IMG/VR virus record: IMGVR_UViG_3300035137_000014
Coordinates: 1 to 27,124 of that record
DNA length: 27,124 nt
Source: a virus
Direction: 5' to 3' (one strand)
The notes below the pieces were generated by a model. The model did not search any database and was not told the DNA's origin. It saw nothing but the letters and a program-made list of their open reading frames with translations. A program made the position numbers and the translations under genes. Below, in pieces: positions 7,268 to 15,541 of this stretch. Position 1 is the first letter of the stretch. Each line of letters begins with the position of its first letter.

Positions 7268-8695
7268 ATGAAGAATAAAGAAAAAATTTATGCGGTATCC
7301 GAGAATTTTGCAAACGAATATTTTCAGATGCGTGCAATGGTAACCGAAGAAGATAAAAAGCAGGCAATAACTTTGTTTGGTAGAAATATAGAACAACCAC
7401 AGATTTATAAAATCGAAGGCGAAAACGCAATAATTAAAATAAAAGGCCCTTTGTCAAGATCAGGTCCTGATTTTATCGATTTATTTTTAGGATATGGTGG
7501 AACCTCTTATTCAGATATAATTAACGCCTCAGAAGAAATATTAAAAAATGATTTAGTAAAAAAAGTAATACTTGAAATGGATACTCCCGGAGGAGAAGCG
7601 ACCGGAGTATTTGAAACAGCAGAAGCAATAAGTAATCTTGCCAGTAATAAAAAAGTAATAGCAATGAATTTGGGATCAGTAGCCAGCGCAGGTTACTGGA
7701 TAGCATCACAGGCAAGACAGATATATGCAAGCAATCCACTTGCTGAAACCGGAAGTATCGGCGTTGTATGGGTATTAAGAGATTATGACCGAAACGTAAA
7801 AGACGACGAATACGGATATGCGAGAGTAAGAATCGTTTCGCAAAATGCTAAAAACAAAAGACCTGATATAACAAAACCATCTGAAAGAAAATGGATGCAG
7901 GATTTAATTGATGGAATTGAGAATTTATTTATTTCATCAGTCGCAAGCGGAAGGAAAATATCTAAAGAAACCATAATAGAAGATTTCGGGAATGGAGCAA
8001 TGTTTTTAGCTCAGGATAACAGACCGGAAGCAGTAGACGCCGTAAAAATTGATATGATAGATGGCATAGTGAATTATAAAGAAGCTAATTTTGATGAAAG
8101 TTTTTTTGAAGACGATGATTTCAAAAATCTGTTTAATTATACAGACAGACAAGAGAAGGAAGTATCAGACAATAACGATGCATTTCAGGAATTACCACGA
8201 GTAGGACAAGAGCAAAACCCCGCAGCAAAACAGCGGGATAATAATATTAAGGAGGTTTTAACAATGCCAACACTTAAAGAATTATTGGCAGAAAACCCCG
8301 CCGCTAAAGCAGAATATGATAAAGAACTTGCCGATTATGGCAAAGCACAATTTGAAGCGGGGAAACAGGAAATTCGGGATATAGTGACCAAGGCCGCACC
8401 GTTTATCGGAAATTCTGAATATCCGAAACAAATCACAGAAGCTGCGGTCGCAGTAATCAAAGGCGAAAGATCAGTCGATGTACTTGATACCATGGTATCA
8501 ACAGCCGACATGATCAAAGAGCTGAAAAATTCCAATGCAGCCACAGGCGAAACACCGGAAGACACACACGAAGACGGCAATCCATCTGGGCAGTTATCGG
8601 AGGAGTATGTAAAAAACGGTGTGATAATGACTGAAGCTGATATGGCAGCAGAAGAAAAACGCATGAAAAGAATAACAGGTCAGGAGGTGAACTAA
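7268..8695 (+). CDS. Prohead protease of S49/SppA type with C-terminal scaffold domain (lambda gpC-like)
   Basis: A 475-residue protein; lambda gpC has 439. Residues about 45-250 form the ClpP-fold S49 serine protease: VILEMDTPGGEATG (101-113), then the nucleophile motif SVASAGYW with Ser140, then ETGSIGVVW (160-168). K195 in SQNAKNK is the best candidate for the general-base lysine, by alignment with SppA/gpC. Residues 333-475 make a helical scaffold that is also made separately from an internal start (8264). It processes the prohead during head assembly. GGAGGTGAT precedes ATG 7268. Identity is confident from motif order and position before gpD and gpE. Confidence 0.93.
   Translation: MKNKEKIYAVSENFANEYFQMRAMVTEEDKKQAITLFGRNIEQPQIYKIEGENAIIKIKGPLSRSGPDFIDLFLGYGGTSYSDIINASEEILKNDLVKKVILEMDTPGGEATGVFETAEAISNLASNKKVIAMNLGSVASAGYWIASQARQIYASNPLAETGSIGVVWVLRDYDRNVKDDEYGYARVRIVSQNAKNKRPDITKPSERKWMQDLIDGIENLFISSVASGRKISKETIIEDFGNGAMFLAQDNRPEAVDAVKIDMIDGIVNYKEANFDESFFEDDDFKNLFNYTDRQEKEVSDNNDAFQELPRVGQEQNPAAKQRDNNIKEVLTMPTLKELLAENPAAKAEYDKELADYGKAQFEAGKQEIRDIVTKAAPFIGNSEYPKQITEAAVAVIKGERSVDVLDTMVSTADMIKELKNSNAATGETPEDTHEDGNPSGQLSEEYVKNGVIMTEADMAAEEKRMKRITGQEVN
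8249..8255 (+). promoter_or_regulatory. Internal ribosome binding site for the nested scaffold
   Basis: A perfect AAGGAGG lies inside the protease gene, eight bases before the in-frame ATG at 8264. Such a site is not needed for the protease itself, and marks the start of an independently translated C-terminal product. Confidence 0.85.
8264..8695 (+). CDS. Nested scaffolding protein (lambda Nu3-like), in frame within the protease gene
   Basis: A 143-residue product in the same frame as the protease, starting at its residue 333 (MPTLKELLAENPAAK). It is rich in Ala, Glu and Lys, mostly helical, with a flexible Thr/Glu/Asp/Gly-rich segment near the middle, as expected for a scaffold that guides shell assembly and is then removed. 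The strong AAGGAGG at 8249-8255 supports separate initiation. The layout matches lambda C/Nu3, where the scaffold is nested in the 3' part of C. The sequence shows the start signal and frame; the role is inferred from the lambda precedent. Confidence 0.85.
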   Translation: MPTLKELLAENPAAKAEYDKELADYGKAQFEAGKQEIRDIVTKAAPFIGNSEYPKQITEAAVAVIKGERSVDVLDTMVSTADMIKELKNSNAATGETPEDTHEDGNPSGQLSEEYVKNGVIMTEADMAAEEKRMKRITGQEVN

Positions 8696-8696
8696 T

Positions 8697-9149
8697 ATGG
8701 CATTTCAGGCAAGAGTTGATAATAATACCGAACCTCTCATTCTTGATGGATATTCGTACGTACGTGAAGCAGACATCGCACAGGATGAGCAGAGAACAAC
8801 TGATTTACTTCATAATACAATAATGGCAAAAAATGCAACGACTCGTCAATGGGTACCGTTTAACGATCTTACTCAGACAAGCGGAGAATCAGTACCACGC
8901 GGAATTTATGTCGGCGATGATATTGCAGCCGCTGATCTTGCAGCAGGCGATATCGAAGATATACCGATCATGGTAGGCGGTTGTTGCACATTAAACGATC
9001 AGCTTGTAGTATTTGATGACGACACACTTGATGCAAACAGTATCGTCAATCCTGCAAACATCGAAGCCAGAACAGTACGCGAAGCACTTATGGAATCTTC
9101 CGGAATGTATCTTGAAGAAACCATAAATATTACAGAGTATGAGAACTAA
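8697..9149 (+). CDS. Head decoration protein, lambda gpD family
   Basis: A 150-residue protein; lambda gpD has 110. Trimers of gpD bind the expanded capsid and stabilise it. Seen here: the N-terminal NNTEPLILDGYSYV segment, VPFNDLTQTSGESVPRGIYVGDDIAAADLAAGDIEDIPI in parts, and an acidic C-terminus; the 'G-I-Y-V-G' then 'A-A-G-D' pattern is typical of the family. The CAGGAGGTGA site overlaps the end of the protease gene and the ATG follows its stop by one base. The neighbours (protease/scaffold before, capsid after) are in the lambda order. Confidence 0.88.
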   Translation: MAFQARVDNNTEPLILDGYSYVREADIAQDEQRTTDLLHNTIMAKNATTRQWVPFNDLTQTSGESVPRGIYVGDDIAAADLAAGDIEDIPIMVGGCCTLNDQLVVFDDDTLDANSIVNPANIEARTVREALMESSGMYLEETINITEYEN

Positions 9150-9161
9150 GGAGGCAATGAA

Positions 9162-10385
9162 ATGGCAGTAACACCAACCACAGTTGACACATATAGCCGG
9201 TACATGGATGCACTGTTTAATGAGAATGAAATAATCAGTGTATCAACAGTCTGGCAGCAGTTTTTTGGTAAACCCGGAAATAGCGGATCAAAAACAATTT
9301 ACAGTCCCGATTCTGAAGTAATAGATATCGATATAATGCGTGGACAGGAAAGAATCGCGGCTTTGATACACAGGGGAACGGACAGCCGTTATTTGAACAA
9401 GCAGAAGAATACTGAGCTTGAAAGATGGTCATCTTTTAGCAGGGTATTCCCATTTGCTGAAGAACTTGGAGACATCACAGCAAGTCAGATCAACAGACGT
9501 GTTGCAGGTGAAAATCCGTATGAACAAAGATCAAAAAATGAAAGAATGAGAGAACTCGCAAGAGAAAACCACCTTGAACATATAAGAAGATATGTAAGAC
9601 TTTTTGAATATCTATGTGGACTATCTCTTATGTCAGGGCAGCATCCGGCAATAACAGGATCTGCAAATGCTGATAACTGGTATGATTTCCGCAGAAATGC
9701 AGCCCATATCGTAACACCTACAGTTCCGTGGGACAATGCAGCAGCAGACATACTCGGAGATTGGGACGCAGCGTTTGACGCAGGCAGAGAAAACGGACAT
9801 ATAAGATATAATGTAGCGTTTGGAGGCGGAGACGTATTAAAGGTGATACTTAATGACGCCACAATCCAGAAATTTGCAGATAACAGAAGATTTAGTTTTG
9901 TATTTGCAGGTCGTGATGGATTTGCACTGCCGGGAAATTTGCAACCTCTCGTAGAAGCAGGCGCAGACCCAATTGCAAAAATAACCACACCGAAAGGCAG
10001 AACATTTTATCTTTTTGGATATGACGCAATCTGGACAGATGCAGACGGAAATCCAACAAATTATATGCCAGTTGATGATTTCTTTTTTGCATATTACGGC
10101 GCACGCTGTGACAGATATTTCGGCCCGAATGAAGTATTACCGCCAACACCGGCAGACGCTGCATGGTATCAGCAAATGTTCGGAATGAATATGAACGCAC
10201 CAATGATGCCAGTAAACATTAAGAATCCCGGCGGAATCGTAACACCTGCAATGTTCTATTGTGACGCATATCCGTCCAATGATAAAAAGAAAGTATCAAT
10301 CAGAACTCAAACAGCTCCTATCTTTGCAACAACTCAGACAGACGCATTTTTTACATATACCGATTGTCTGACAGTCTCAAGTTAA
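9162..10385 (+). CDS. Major capsid protein, lambda gpE family
   Basis: A 407-residue HK97-fold shell protein; lambda gpE has 341. Family features include the N-terminal helix (TVDTYSRYMDALF), SSFSRVFPFAEELGDITASQINRR near 90-115, and the C-terminal half with FVFAGRDGFALPGNLQPL and DDFFFAYYGARCDRYFGPNE. The last 60 residues carry NIKNPGGIVTPAMFYCDAYPS and KKVSIRTQTAPIF, as in gpE homologues. An AAGGAGG site eight bases before the ATG predicts high expression, consistent with the most abundant virion protein. No N-terminal delta domain is present; the scaffold is supplied from the protease gene. Confidence 0.93.
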   Translation: MAVTPTTVDTYSRYMDALFNENEIISVSTVWQQFFGKPGNSGSKTIYSPDSEVIDIDIMRGQERIAALIHRGTDSRYLNKQKNTELERWSSFSRVFPFAEELGDITASQINRRVAGENPYEQRSKNERMRELARENHLEHIRRYVRLFEYLCGLSLMSGQHPAITGSANADNWYDFRRNAAHIVTPTVPWDNAAADILGDWDAAFDAGRENGHIRYNVAFGGGDVLKVILNDATIQKFADNRRFSFVFAGRDGFALPGNLQPLVEAGADPIAKITTPKGRTFYLFGYDAIWTDADGNPTNYMPVDDFFFAYYGARCDRYFGPNEVLPPTPADAAWYQQMFGMNMNAPMMPVNIKNPGGIVTPAMFYCDAYPSNDKKKVSIRTQTAPIFATTQTDAFFTYTDCLTVSS

Positions 10386-10398
10386 GGAGGATTTATCG

Positions 10399-10914
10399 AT
10401 GGCACGTAAAAAATTTGATGCAATGCATCCGCCACACATATACAAGAATATCAAACGTGAAAAGCAGTTCAATGAAAAAGACGTTGTTCCATTTTTCCCT
10501 GAATTCGCAAAGAACAGCGACGATATGCCGGGACCTGATTTCTCAAGCATTGAAATTGAAAAAGAACACAAGAAACTAATCGAAGAACATGAGAAATTAG
10601 AAAAACAGTTACAGGGAATGCAGGATCTTAACAAAGATCTGGAAGTACAGGCAAAAGAAATAATTGCTGAAAACGAAAAACTGAAAGCACAACTGGAAAA
10701 AGGAAACAAGAAAGAATTGCTTGATCAAATCAAAGAACTTGAAGATAAAGTCGCCGAACTGGAACTCGAACTCGAAGCAGTACAGGGCGCACCTGAAGAC
10801 GAAAGCGAAGAATCTTTAATCCTTGACGATAATGTAGAACATGAACCAGTTGAGCAGGAAGACGAAGGTCAGGCAGATCAGGAGGAAGACGATGCAGATA
10901 GTCCCGAAGAATAA
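10399..10914 (+). CDS. Coiled-coil acidic protein, possibly gpFI-like
   Basis: A 171-residue protein. The N-terminal 45 residues are basic and aromatic (MHPPHIYKNIKREKQF). Residues about 50-125 are a near-continuous coiled coil (EKEHKKLIEEHEKLEKQL, then LKAQLEKGNKKELLDQIK). The last 45 residues are highly acidic (EPVEQEDEGQADQEEDDAD). It follows the capsid gene, where lambda has gpFI, a DNA-packaging factor with a coiled-coil-like acidic character; this is suggestive only. The start has an AAGGAGG site. Its 3' end overlaps the next small gene, whose ribosome site lies within the acidic-tail codons. Confidence 0.6.
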   Translation: MARKKFDAMHPPHIYKNIKREKQFNEKDVVPFFPEFAKNSDDMPGPDFSSIEIEKEHKKLIEEHEKLEKQLQGMQDLNKDLEVQAKEIIAENEKLKAQLEKGNKKELLDQIKELEDKVAELELELEAVQGAPEDESEESLILDDNVEHEPVEQEDEGQADQEEDDADSPEE

Positions 10915-11110
10915 AACTGTATGTATCGGCGCAAGGAAGTTTATTGAAGGCGAGGTAATACCGCCTGCGATAAAACTTGAAATTCCTGAATTGACTAAAA
11001 AAGAAGCTGCTGCAAAAGCTAAAAAAGAATCGAAGTCGAAGAGCAGTTTCAGATCAAGATCAGGCGCAGTAATTTCTCCAACAGTTTCAACAGGAGCTAC
11101 AGAAGAATAA
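10892..11110 (+). CDS. Small basic protein of unknown function
   Basis: A 72-residue protein. The frame is open from 10841, but ATG 10892 is preferred because AGGAGGA lies six bases upstream. The N-terminal half (MQIVPKNKTVCIGARKFIEGEVI) resembles the short beta segment of phage proteins encoded between capsid and connector genes. The C-terminal half is a Lys/Ala/Ser-rich tail (KEAAAKAKKESKSKSSFRSR). It ends in an A shared with the next start codon (TAATG). It could be a head-completion accessory; no firm family recognised. Confidence 0.6.
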   Translation: MQIVPKNKTVCIGARKFIEGEVIPPAIKLEIPELTKKEAAAKAKKESKSKSSFRSRSGAVISPTVSTGATEE

Positions 11111-11547
11111 TGGAAAATCTTCGCGCGGCAGTAGAAAAAGATTTGTACGATTCCCTTGAAGGTGAGTTCGGCTTGCCGGTAGAATTGATATCGCCGGATG
11201 GTGAAAGTCAAATCTACAGTAAGAACAATCCGACAGAACTTTTAAAGGGACAAGTATTATATTTCTCGTCGCGCGAAAATCCCGAAACAGGAGAAACTAT
11301 TATTGTCAATAATCCTGTAGTAAGTCTCAGAATATCAAGTCTTGATCGAGTACCGCAAGCCGGGGAAACATGGATAATTAAAATGCCATTATCCCCGATT
11401 GAAGATGCAGATAAGACAACATTGACATTCACACCGACAAGAAGTCCGGAACACGGAACGGACATAGGATTTATCAGAATATATCCGCAATGCATAGAAA
11501 ATGACAGCGGGGAGGAAGTCTTAGATGATGTACTATCGTACGATTAA
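11110..11547 (+). CDS. Head-tail connector/head completion protein (putative)
   Basis: A 145-residue beta-rich protein. It starts with a short helix (MENLRAAVEKDLYDSLE), followed by FGLPVELISPDGE, a G-Q-V-L-Y-F segment, NNPVVSLRISSLDRVPQAGE and a C-terminal IGFIRIYPQ strand. Proteins of this pattern stand between capsid and tail genes in many Mu- and lambda-like phages and are usually called head-tail joining or completion proteins (the gpFII position). The gene overlaps the preceding stop and the following start (23 nt), indicating coupling. Function is inferred from position and pattern. Confidence 0.65.
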   Translation: MENLRAAVEKDLYDSLEGEFGLPVELISPDGESQIYSKNNPTELLKGQVLYFSSRENPETGETIIVNNPVVSLRISSLDRVPQAGETWIIKMPLSPIEDADKTTLTFTPTRSPEHGTDIGFIRIYPQCIENDSGEEVLDDVLSYD

Positions 11548-12175
11548 GACAGCAATTCAGACAATCCTTGCGGAATCGTCATTGAGCAATTATCGTGTAT
11601 TGGGATTTCAAAGACAGTCAAAATCAGCAGACGAGACTTTAAATAATGACAGGCTTGTACAGGTATATTACAGTGAAGGCGATTTTCCGAAATCAGCAGG
11701 CAGAAATAAGGGATCAAAATCCCACGACTTGACAATCGAAATAGATATGACCGTCAGTGCAAAAGCACAGGCAGATATGTCCATACTCGACAGCACAACA
11801 GCGACAGCGGAACAGAAAGCAAACGCAATCGCAGGATTAAAAGAAGCCGCGGAAATAGCAGACGAAAAACTGGACGAACTTATCGACAGAATATGGAATA
11901 TTATGCTTGATACAAGAAACTACGATTTAGGACTGGAAGTCGGTGCAGTATCAAGCCCCTGGATAGGTAAAATTACAAAAGATACGTTGCTTGAGCGCGG
12001 CGATCTTGTAGTAAAAACAGCAAACATGAAATATACATGCAGGGTACAGGAATACGTGTTAGGCGTAACAGCAACACAGCCAGACCCGGCAGTAATAAAT
12101 TCAAGTATCCCGATAGGCGACGGAGAAATCGGCGGATCGGGAGTAGAAGTAGAAAACATCATTCCAGAGGAATAA
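11525..12175 (+). CDS. Tail terminator/completion protein, Mu gp37-like position (putative)
   Basis: A 216-residue protein with an alpha/beta pattern: a first helix (TIKTAIQTILAESS), central strands (SHDLTIEIDMTVSAKA), a long Ala/Glu-rich helix (ATAEQKANAIAGLKEAAEIA, then DELIDRIWNIML) and a strand near NMKYTCRVQEY. Tail terminators often show a helix followed by a beta sheet. The place just before the sheath gene is where Mu encodes gp37, a tail terminator candidate. A Gly/Glu-rich tail ends the protein. GGGAGGAAG lies before two adjacent ATG codons (11525 and 11528). Family assignment is by context. Confidence 0.6.
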   Translation: MMYYRTIKTAIQTILAESSLSNYRVLGFQRQSKSADETLNNDRLVQVYYSEGDFPKSAGRNKGSKSHDLTIEIDMTVSAKAQADMSILDSTTATAEQKANAIAGLKEAAEIADEKLDELIDRIWNIMLDTRNYDLGLEVGAVSSPWIGKITKDTLLERGDLVVKTANMKYTCRVQEYVLGVTATQPDPAVINSSIPIGDGEIGGSGVEVENIIPEE

Positions 12176-12176
12176 G

Positions 12177-12317
12177 ATGAAACAATTTTTAAAAAATATC
12201 TTATCTGAATTAACCAGATTATCAAATAATAGTAAAATATTGTATAAAGTTTTTGGATTATATGGTCGTGATAATTTTACAGTATTTTTCTGGCGTTTGC
12301 ATAATCGGGTATCATAA
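12177..12317 (+). CDS. Small 46-residue ORF before the sheath gene
   Basis: An open frame of 47 codons (MKQFLKNILSELTRLSNN... ending WRLHNRVS) lies between the terminator candidate and the sheath. AGAGGA is correctly spaced upstream of the ATG, inside the end of the preceding gene. Codon use is unlike the neighbours: TTA, AAT, TTT and ATA dominate and the usual GCA/GAC-rich style is absent. The product is basic with aromatic residues and no clear membrane segment. It may be a late-acquired moron or a decayed segment. The strong AAGGAGG after it (12318-12324) belongs to the sheath gene. Confidence 0.55.
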   Translation: MKQFLKNILSELTRLSNNSKILYKVFGLYGRDNFTVFFWRLHNRVS

Positions 12318-12330
12318 GGAGGTTTAAACA

Positions 12331-13899
12331 ATGACCATATATCCTTCATCCCTTGCCGCAGTTAATGGCGTAGGGATACAGAATGAACAATACGCAGTAT
12401 CCGCCGAAGTCTTGCCACAAAAAAATGTCATAATCGGAACGTTTGACGAAGATACATTCACACTATTAACGCCGAATGTGCCTATCAGGGTATACAGCCC
12501 TGAAGATGTCGCAGGACAGACCGGATACGGATTTATGTTACACAGGCTTGCAAAGTACGCAATGAAACCCGGCAAAGTTGAAACATGGATAATCCCGCAG
12601 CTCGAAGGCGGATCAGACCCGGCCACAGCAGCAGGAGAACTTGATTTTTCAGCAAGTGCAGACGTACAGGCAGGCACGATATATCTGTATATCGCAGGCG
12701 AACTTGTCAGATACGTAACAACAGCAGGCGACAGCGCGGACGACATCGGCGAAGCAATCGCAGACGCGATAAACGATGACGATGATCTGCCGGTAACAGC
12801 CGCAAACGTAGCCGGAGTCGTAACAATAACAAGTAAATCCGGCGGAGACTGGGGCAATGACATTACACTGCTTATCGGAAATCAGAATAATCCGTACACA
12901 GTATCATTACCGACCGGAGTAGCTTGCACAATTACCGACATGGCAGGTGGATCAGGAGTACCGGACATACAGGATGCACTTGACGCACTCGGAACCGGAG
13001 ACGCACAGAATGAAGATTTCTTCACTAACCTTATCCACGGCTACGGCGCAGACACAGCAACACTCGATGCAATATCAACCTATAACGGAATCGGAAACGA
13101 TTTTGTCGGCAACTACGCAAAAGAAATCGCAAGACCATTCAGAAGCCTTGTCGGAGACGTAACAGCCGGTTCGGCAGGATTAACAGCAGCTCTTGCACTT
13201 GCGGCATTGCGCAGAGAAACCGACAGGACAAACGGTGAAATACCTGCACCCGGAAGCCCGAATCACCCGCAGGAAATAGCAGCTCAAGTACTCGGAGCAA
13301 TGGCAGTATTACACAGCACATATCCGCAAGTCGGAATGATAGATCAAATCCTTGCGGGCATATGGCCCGGAGCAAAAGCAGACAGATGGACAAACGATCA
13401 AGATAATCTTGAACAGGCAGTTAGAGGCGGATTAGCTACGACTAAAGCAAAAAATAACGTACTATACATGCAGAACATTGATACATTTTACAGGCCTGCA
13501 AGTGTGGCGCCTGAAAGCAATTACTGGCGACAGATGAAAAATATTTCCATAGCTCAAAACGTCCTGCATAACTGGCGTTTAAATTTTGAGCGTACAAAGT
13601 GGAAAGGAATATTCATCGTTGAAGATGTTACCGAAGTAACCGACGCCACAGCGAAACTGAAAGCCCGTGATGTATCAACAGTATTTGACGATGTATACGC
13701 ACTGATTGAAACATTCGTGGGCAAAGGATGGCTATATCAAGGCGACTGGTCAAAAGCAAACTCAACAGTAACACTCAGAGCAGGATTAACCGGATTTGAT
13801 ATTTACTGCCCGATGATACCGAGTGGCGAAGGTGGAATTTACAACACGACAATCGGCATGGATACCAGTATCGCCATATTACTTGCAGGAGGTGAATAA
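12331..13899 (+). CDS. Contractile tail sheath protein, Mu gpL family
   Basis: A 522-residue sheath subunit; Mu gpL has 495. Sheath rings surround the tube and contract on infection, which defines a myovirus. Seen: N-terminal VLPQKNVIIGTFDEDTF; an inserted Ala/Asp-rich beta domain (about 90-200) that includes YLYIAGELVRYVTTAGDSAD, typical of Mu-type sheaths; an EIARPFRSLVGDVTAGSAGL region; and the conserved C-terminal sheath domain with LNFERTKWKGIFIVEDVTEVTDA and a final LRAGLTGFDIYCPMIP. AAGGAGG precedes the start. The tube gene follows after two bases. Confidence 0.93.
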   Translation: MTIYPSSLAAVNGVGIQNEQYAVSAEVLPQKNVIIGTFDEDTFTLLTPNVPIRVYSPEDVAGQTGYGFMLHRLAKYAMKPGKVETWIIPQLEGGSDPATAAGELDFSASADVQAGTIYLYIAGELVRYVTTAGDSADDIGEAIADAINDDDDLPVTAANVAGVVTITSKSGGDWGNDITLLIGNQNNPYTVSLPTGVACTITDMAGGSGVPDIQDALDALGTGDAQNEDFFTNLIHGYGADTATLDAISTYNGIGNDFVGNYAKEIARPFRSLVGDVTAGSAGLTAALALAALRRETDRTNGEIPAPGSPNHPQEIAAQVLGAMAVLHSTYPQVGMIDQILAGIWPGAKADRWTNDQDNLEQAVRGGLATTKAKNNVLYMQNIDTFYRPASVAPESNYWRQMKNISIAQNVLHNWRLNFERTKWKGIFIVEDVTEVTDATAKLKARDVSTVFDDVYALIETFVGKGWLYQGDWSKANSTVTLRAGLTGFDIYCPMIPSGEGGIYNTTIGMDTSIAILLAGGE

Positions 13900-13901
13900 T
13901 C

Positions 13902-14288
13902 ATGGGTAACGAATCAGGAACCATAAGAAAGCTAATCATCGATGGAATCCCTTTTGATTGTCCGGCTGATATTAACATTACCTTTAATCGATCAAGTTAT
14001 ACCATTGAAGGTATGCCGACAACCGGAGCAACAATCATGAAGTATCAGAGGCGAGTTCCAGGTATGGAAAGTGTTGTAATTCAGACAGGCCCTGCTGATG
14101 CAGAAACATTAAATGAAAAAGCTGAAACATTAGCAGATAAAACTTTTGCGGTTGAACTTGCAGACGGATCAACTTATCGTACAACGGGCCGCTTTAATTA
14201 TGATACATGGGAAACCGAAGAGAACAGGCACACGATAAATATAATCCCTGCGAAAACTAAAAAAGCATGGACACCAGTGGTAGTATAA
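13902..14288 (+). CDS. Tail tube protein, Mu gpM family
   Basis: A 128-residue tube subunit; Mu gpM has 118. Hexamers stack to form the inner DNA channel. The pattern is characteristic: IRKLIIDGIPFDCPADINITF near the N-terminus, a long hairpin (about 35-60, TTGATIMKYQRRVPGMES), and a C-terminal TYRTTGRFNYDTWETEENRHT followed by a final strand. It begins two bases after the sheath stop with GGAGG in the sheath's end. In Mu the next gene is the tail chaperone; here a glycosyltransferase gene intervenes. Confidence 0.9.
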   Translation: MGNESGTIRKLIIDGIPFDCPADINITFNRSSYTIEGMPTTGATIMKYQRRVPGMESVVIQTGPADAETLNEKAETLADKTFAVELADGSTYRTTGRFNYDTWETEENRHTINIIPAKTKKAWTPVVV

Positions 14289-14292
14289 ATGT

Positions 14293-15105
14293 ATGACAGT
14301 ACCGGTATACATACTCATACGCACAAGCGGGCGGCCACAATTTTTCGCTCGTATGATGGCATCTATTCAAGCACAATCATATAAAAAGATAGTGACCATT
14401 GTACACAGCGACGACCCGCGCGATGAGTATGTTACCGGAGACATAATACTTCATGGCACAGCCTATGGACTTGAGTACGGATCAGGAACATATAATCTAT
14501 ACAATAACAGATTACTGAAAGCAATCCCGGACGAACCCGGCTATTATCATTTTATCGATGACGACGACGAATACGCAAGCCCGGATGTAATAGAAAAACT
14601 GGTTAATCAATCCCTTGAAGATCATGTAAACGTCGGAAAAGTAAGCAGATGGGACGGACAGATATTCCCTAAAAAGTGGGGCATACAGAAATCATATCAA
14701 ACAGAATGTTTTTTTATCCATACCGATTACAGACATAAGGCTAAATGGTGGGGCAATAAAGGCGGGGATCATCACTATTCAAAGCAGCTGACAAAAATAT
14801 TACCGATAAACTGGATTGATAACCTGCTAATTTGCAAAGCACAACAAGGCAAAGGCCATGGCTGGAAACACGACGCAACCGGAAAAACAGCACATACAAA
14901 ACAATTCAAACCGAACGAATTAGTAGCAGTCATGGGATTAGTTCCAGTCAAGAAAGGACATAGTAAAGACTGGATCAGACAGGGAACATTAAAGATGATA
15001 CCTTACAGCAGAGCGATTGAACTTGAAAAGGAAAACAAAGTAAAAATAACCAACTGGTCGAATTATATCGAAAAACCGCCAGTCAGGAATATATATGCAA
15101 ATTAA
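14293..15105 (+). CDS. Family 2-like glycosyltransferase in the tail operon
   Basis: A 270-residue predicted cytoplasmic GT-A-fold enzyme that would transfer a sugar from a nucleotide-sugar donor. Seen: an N-terminal Rossmann-like start (VYILIRTSGRPQFFARMMAS), QSYKKIVTIVHSDDPRD with D40-D41 likely near the nucleotide, a metal-binding DxD-type cluster FIDDDDEY (D89-D92, E93), and GGDHHY at 157-162 where family 2 enzymes have acceptor/base residues. The last 80 residues are basic, with no membrane segment. It lies between tail tube and tail chaperone and overlaps the latter's open frame. It may modify a virion protein or the host surface; acceptor unknown. Codon use matches the neighbouring phage genes. 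Confidence 0.8.
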   Translation: MTVPVYILIRTSGRPQFFARMMASIQAQSYKKIVTIVHSDDPRDEYVTGDIILHGTAYGLEYGSGTYNLYNNRLLKAIPDEPGYYHFIDDDDEYASPDVIEKLVNQSLEDHVNVGKVSRWDGQIFPKKWGIQKSYQTECFFIHTDYRHKAKWWGNKGGDHHYSKQLTKILPINWIDNLLICKAQQGKGHGWKHDATGKTAHTKQFKPNELVAVMGLVPVKKGHSKDWIRQGTLKMIPYSRAIELEKENKVKITNWSNYIEKPPVRNIYAN

Positions 15106-15127
15106 AAAAATATTAAAGAGAGGGATC

Positions 15128-15541
15128 ATGGAAGATAAATACAAACTTAGCAAAGAAACAGCACAAGCTGAATTACAGAAGATGCTTGATTATTATGAAA
15201 TCGATATTGATGAGATCGAAGATAAAGAGCTGAAAAAAGCAATCAAAGCCGGATATGACAGACTGATAAAAGCAGTCAGACTTGAAAGATTACAAGTCAT
15301 AACCGAAAACGGAATCAAGATAATCCAGACATTGAAATCAAACGGAAGCACTGTAGAATATAGGGAAATTGACGGCAAATCAAAAATGGCAATGGCAGGC
15401 AAAGACGAAAAAGATTATTATGGAAAGTCTTATGCACTTATGGGAAGCTTGTCCGGACATGGAGAAAACGTGATATCAAACATGAAAGGAGTCGACCTGT
15501 CATTAGTCGAGACTTTGGGGATGATTTTTTTAGCGGTGTAA
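15128..15541 (+). CDS. Tail assembly chaperone, unshifted form (Mu gp41/lambda gpG-like)
   Basis: A 137-residue protein. The frame is open from 15095, but ATG 15128 has the GAGAGGG ribosome site. The first half is Lys/Glu-rich and helical (KYKLSKETAQAELQKMLDYY), and the second half includes DGKSKMAMAGKDEKDYYGKSYALM. Proteins at this position, between tube and tape measure, coat the tape measure during tail assembly and are made in two forms through a ribosomal frameshift. The slippery site occurs three codons before this stop, giving the longer form listed separately. Confidence 0.8.
   Translation: MEDKYKLSKETAQAELQKMLDYYEIDIDEIEDKELKKAIKAGYDRLIKAVRLERLQVITENGIKIIQTLKSNGSTVEYREIDGKSKMAMAGKDEKDYYGKSYALMGSLSGHGENVISNMKGVDLSLVETLGMIFLAV

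Noticed and set aside
6741-7430. 229-codon minus-strand open frame
   Set aside because: It spans three well-supported + strand genes, and its Leu/Arg/Tyr-rich product looks like an antisense translation.
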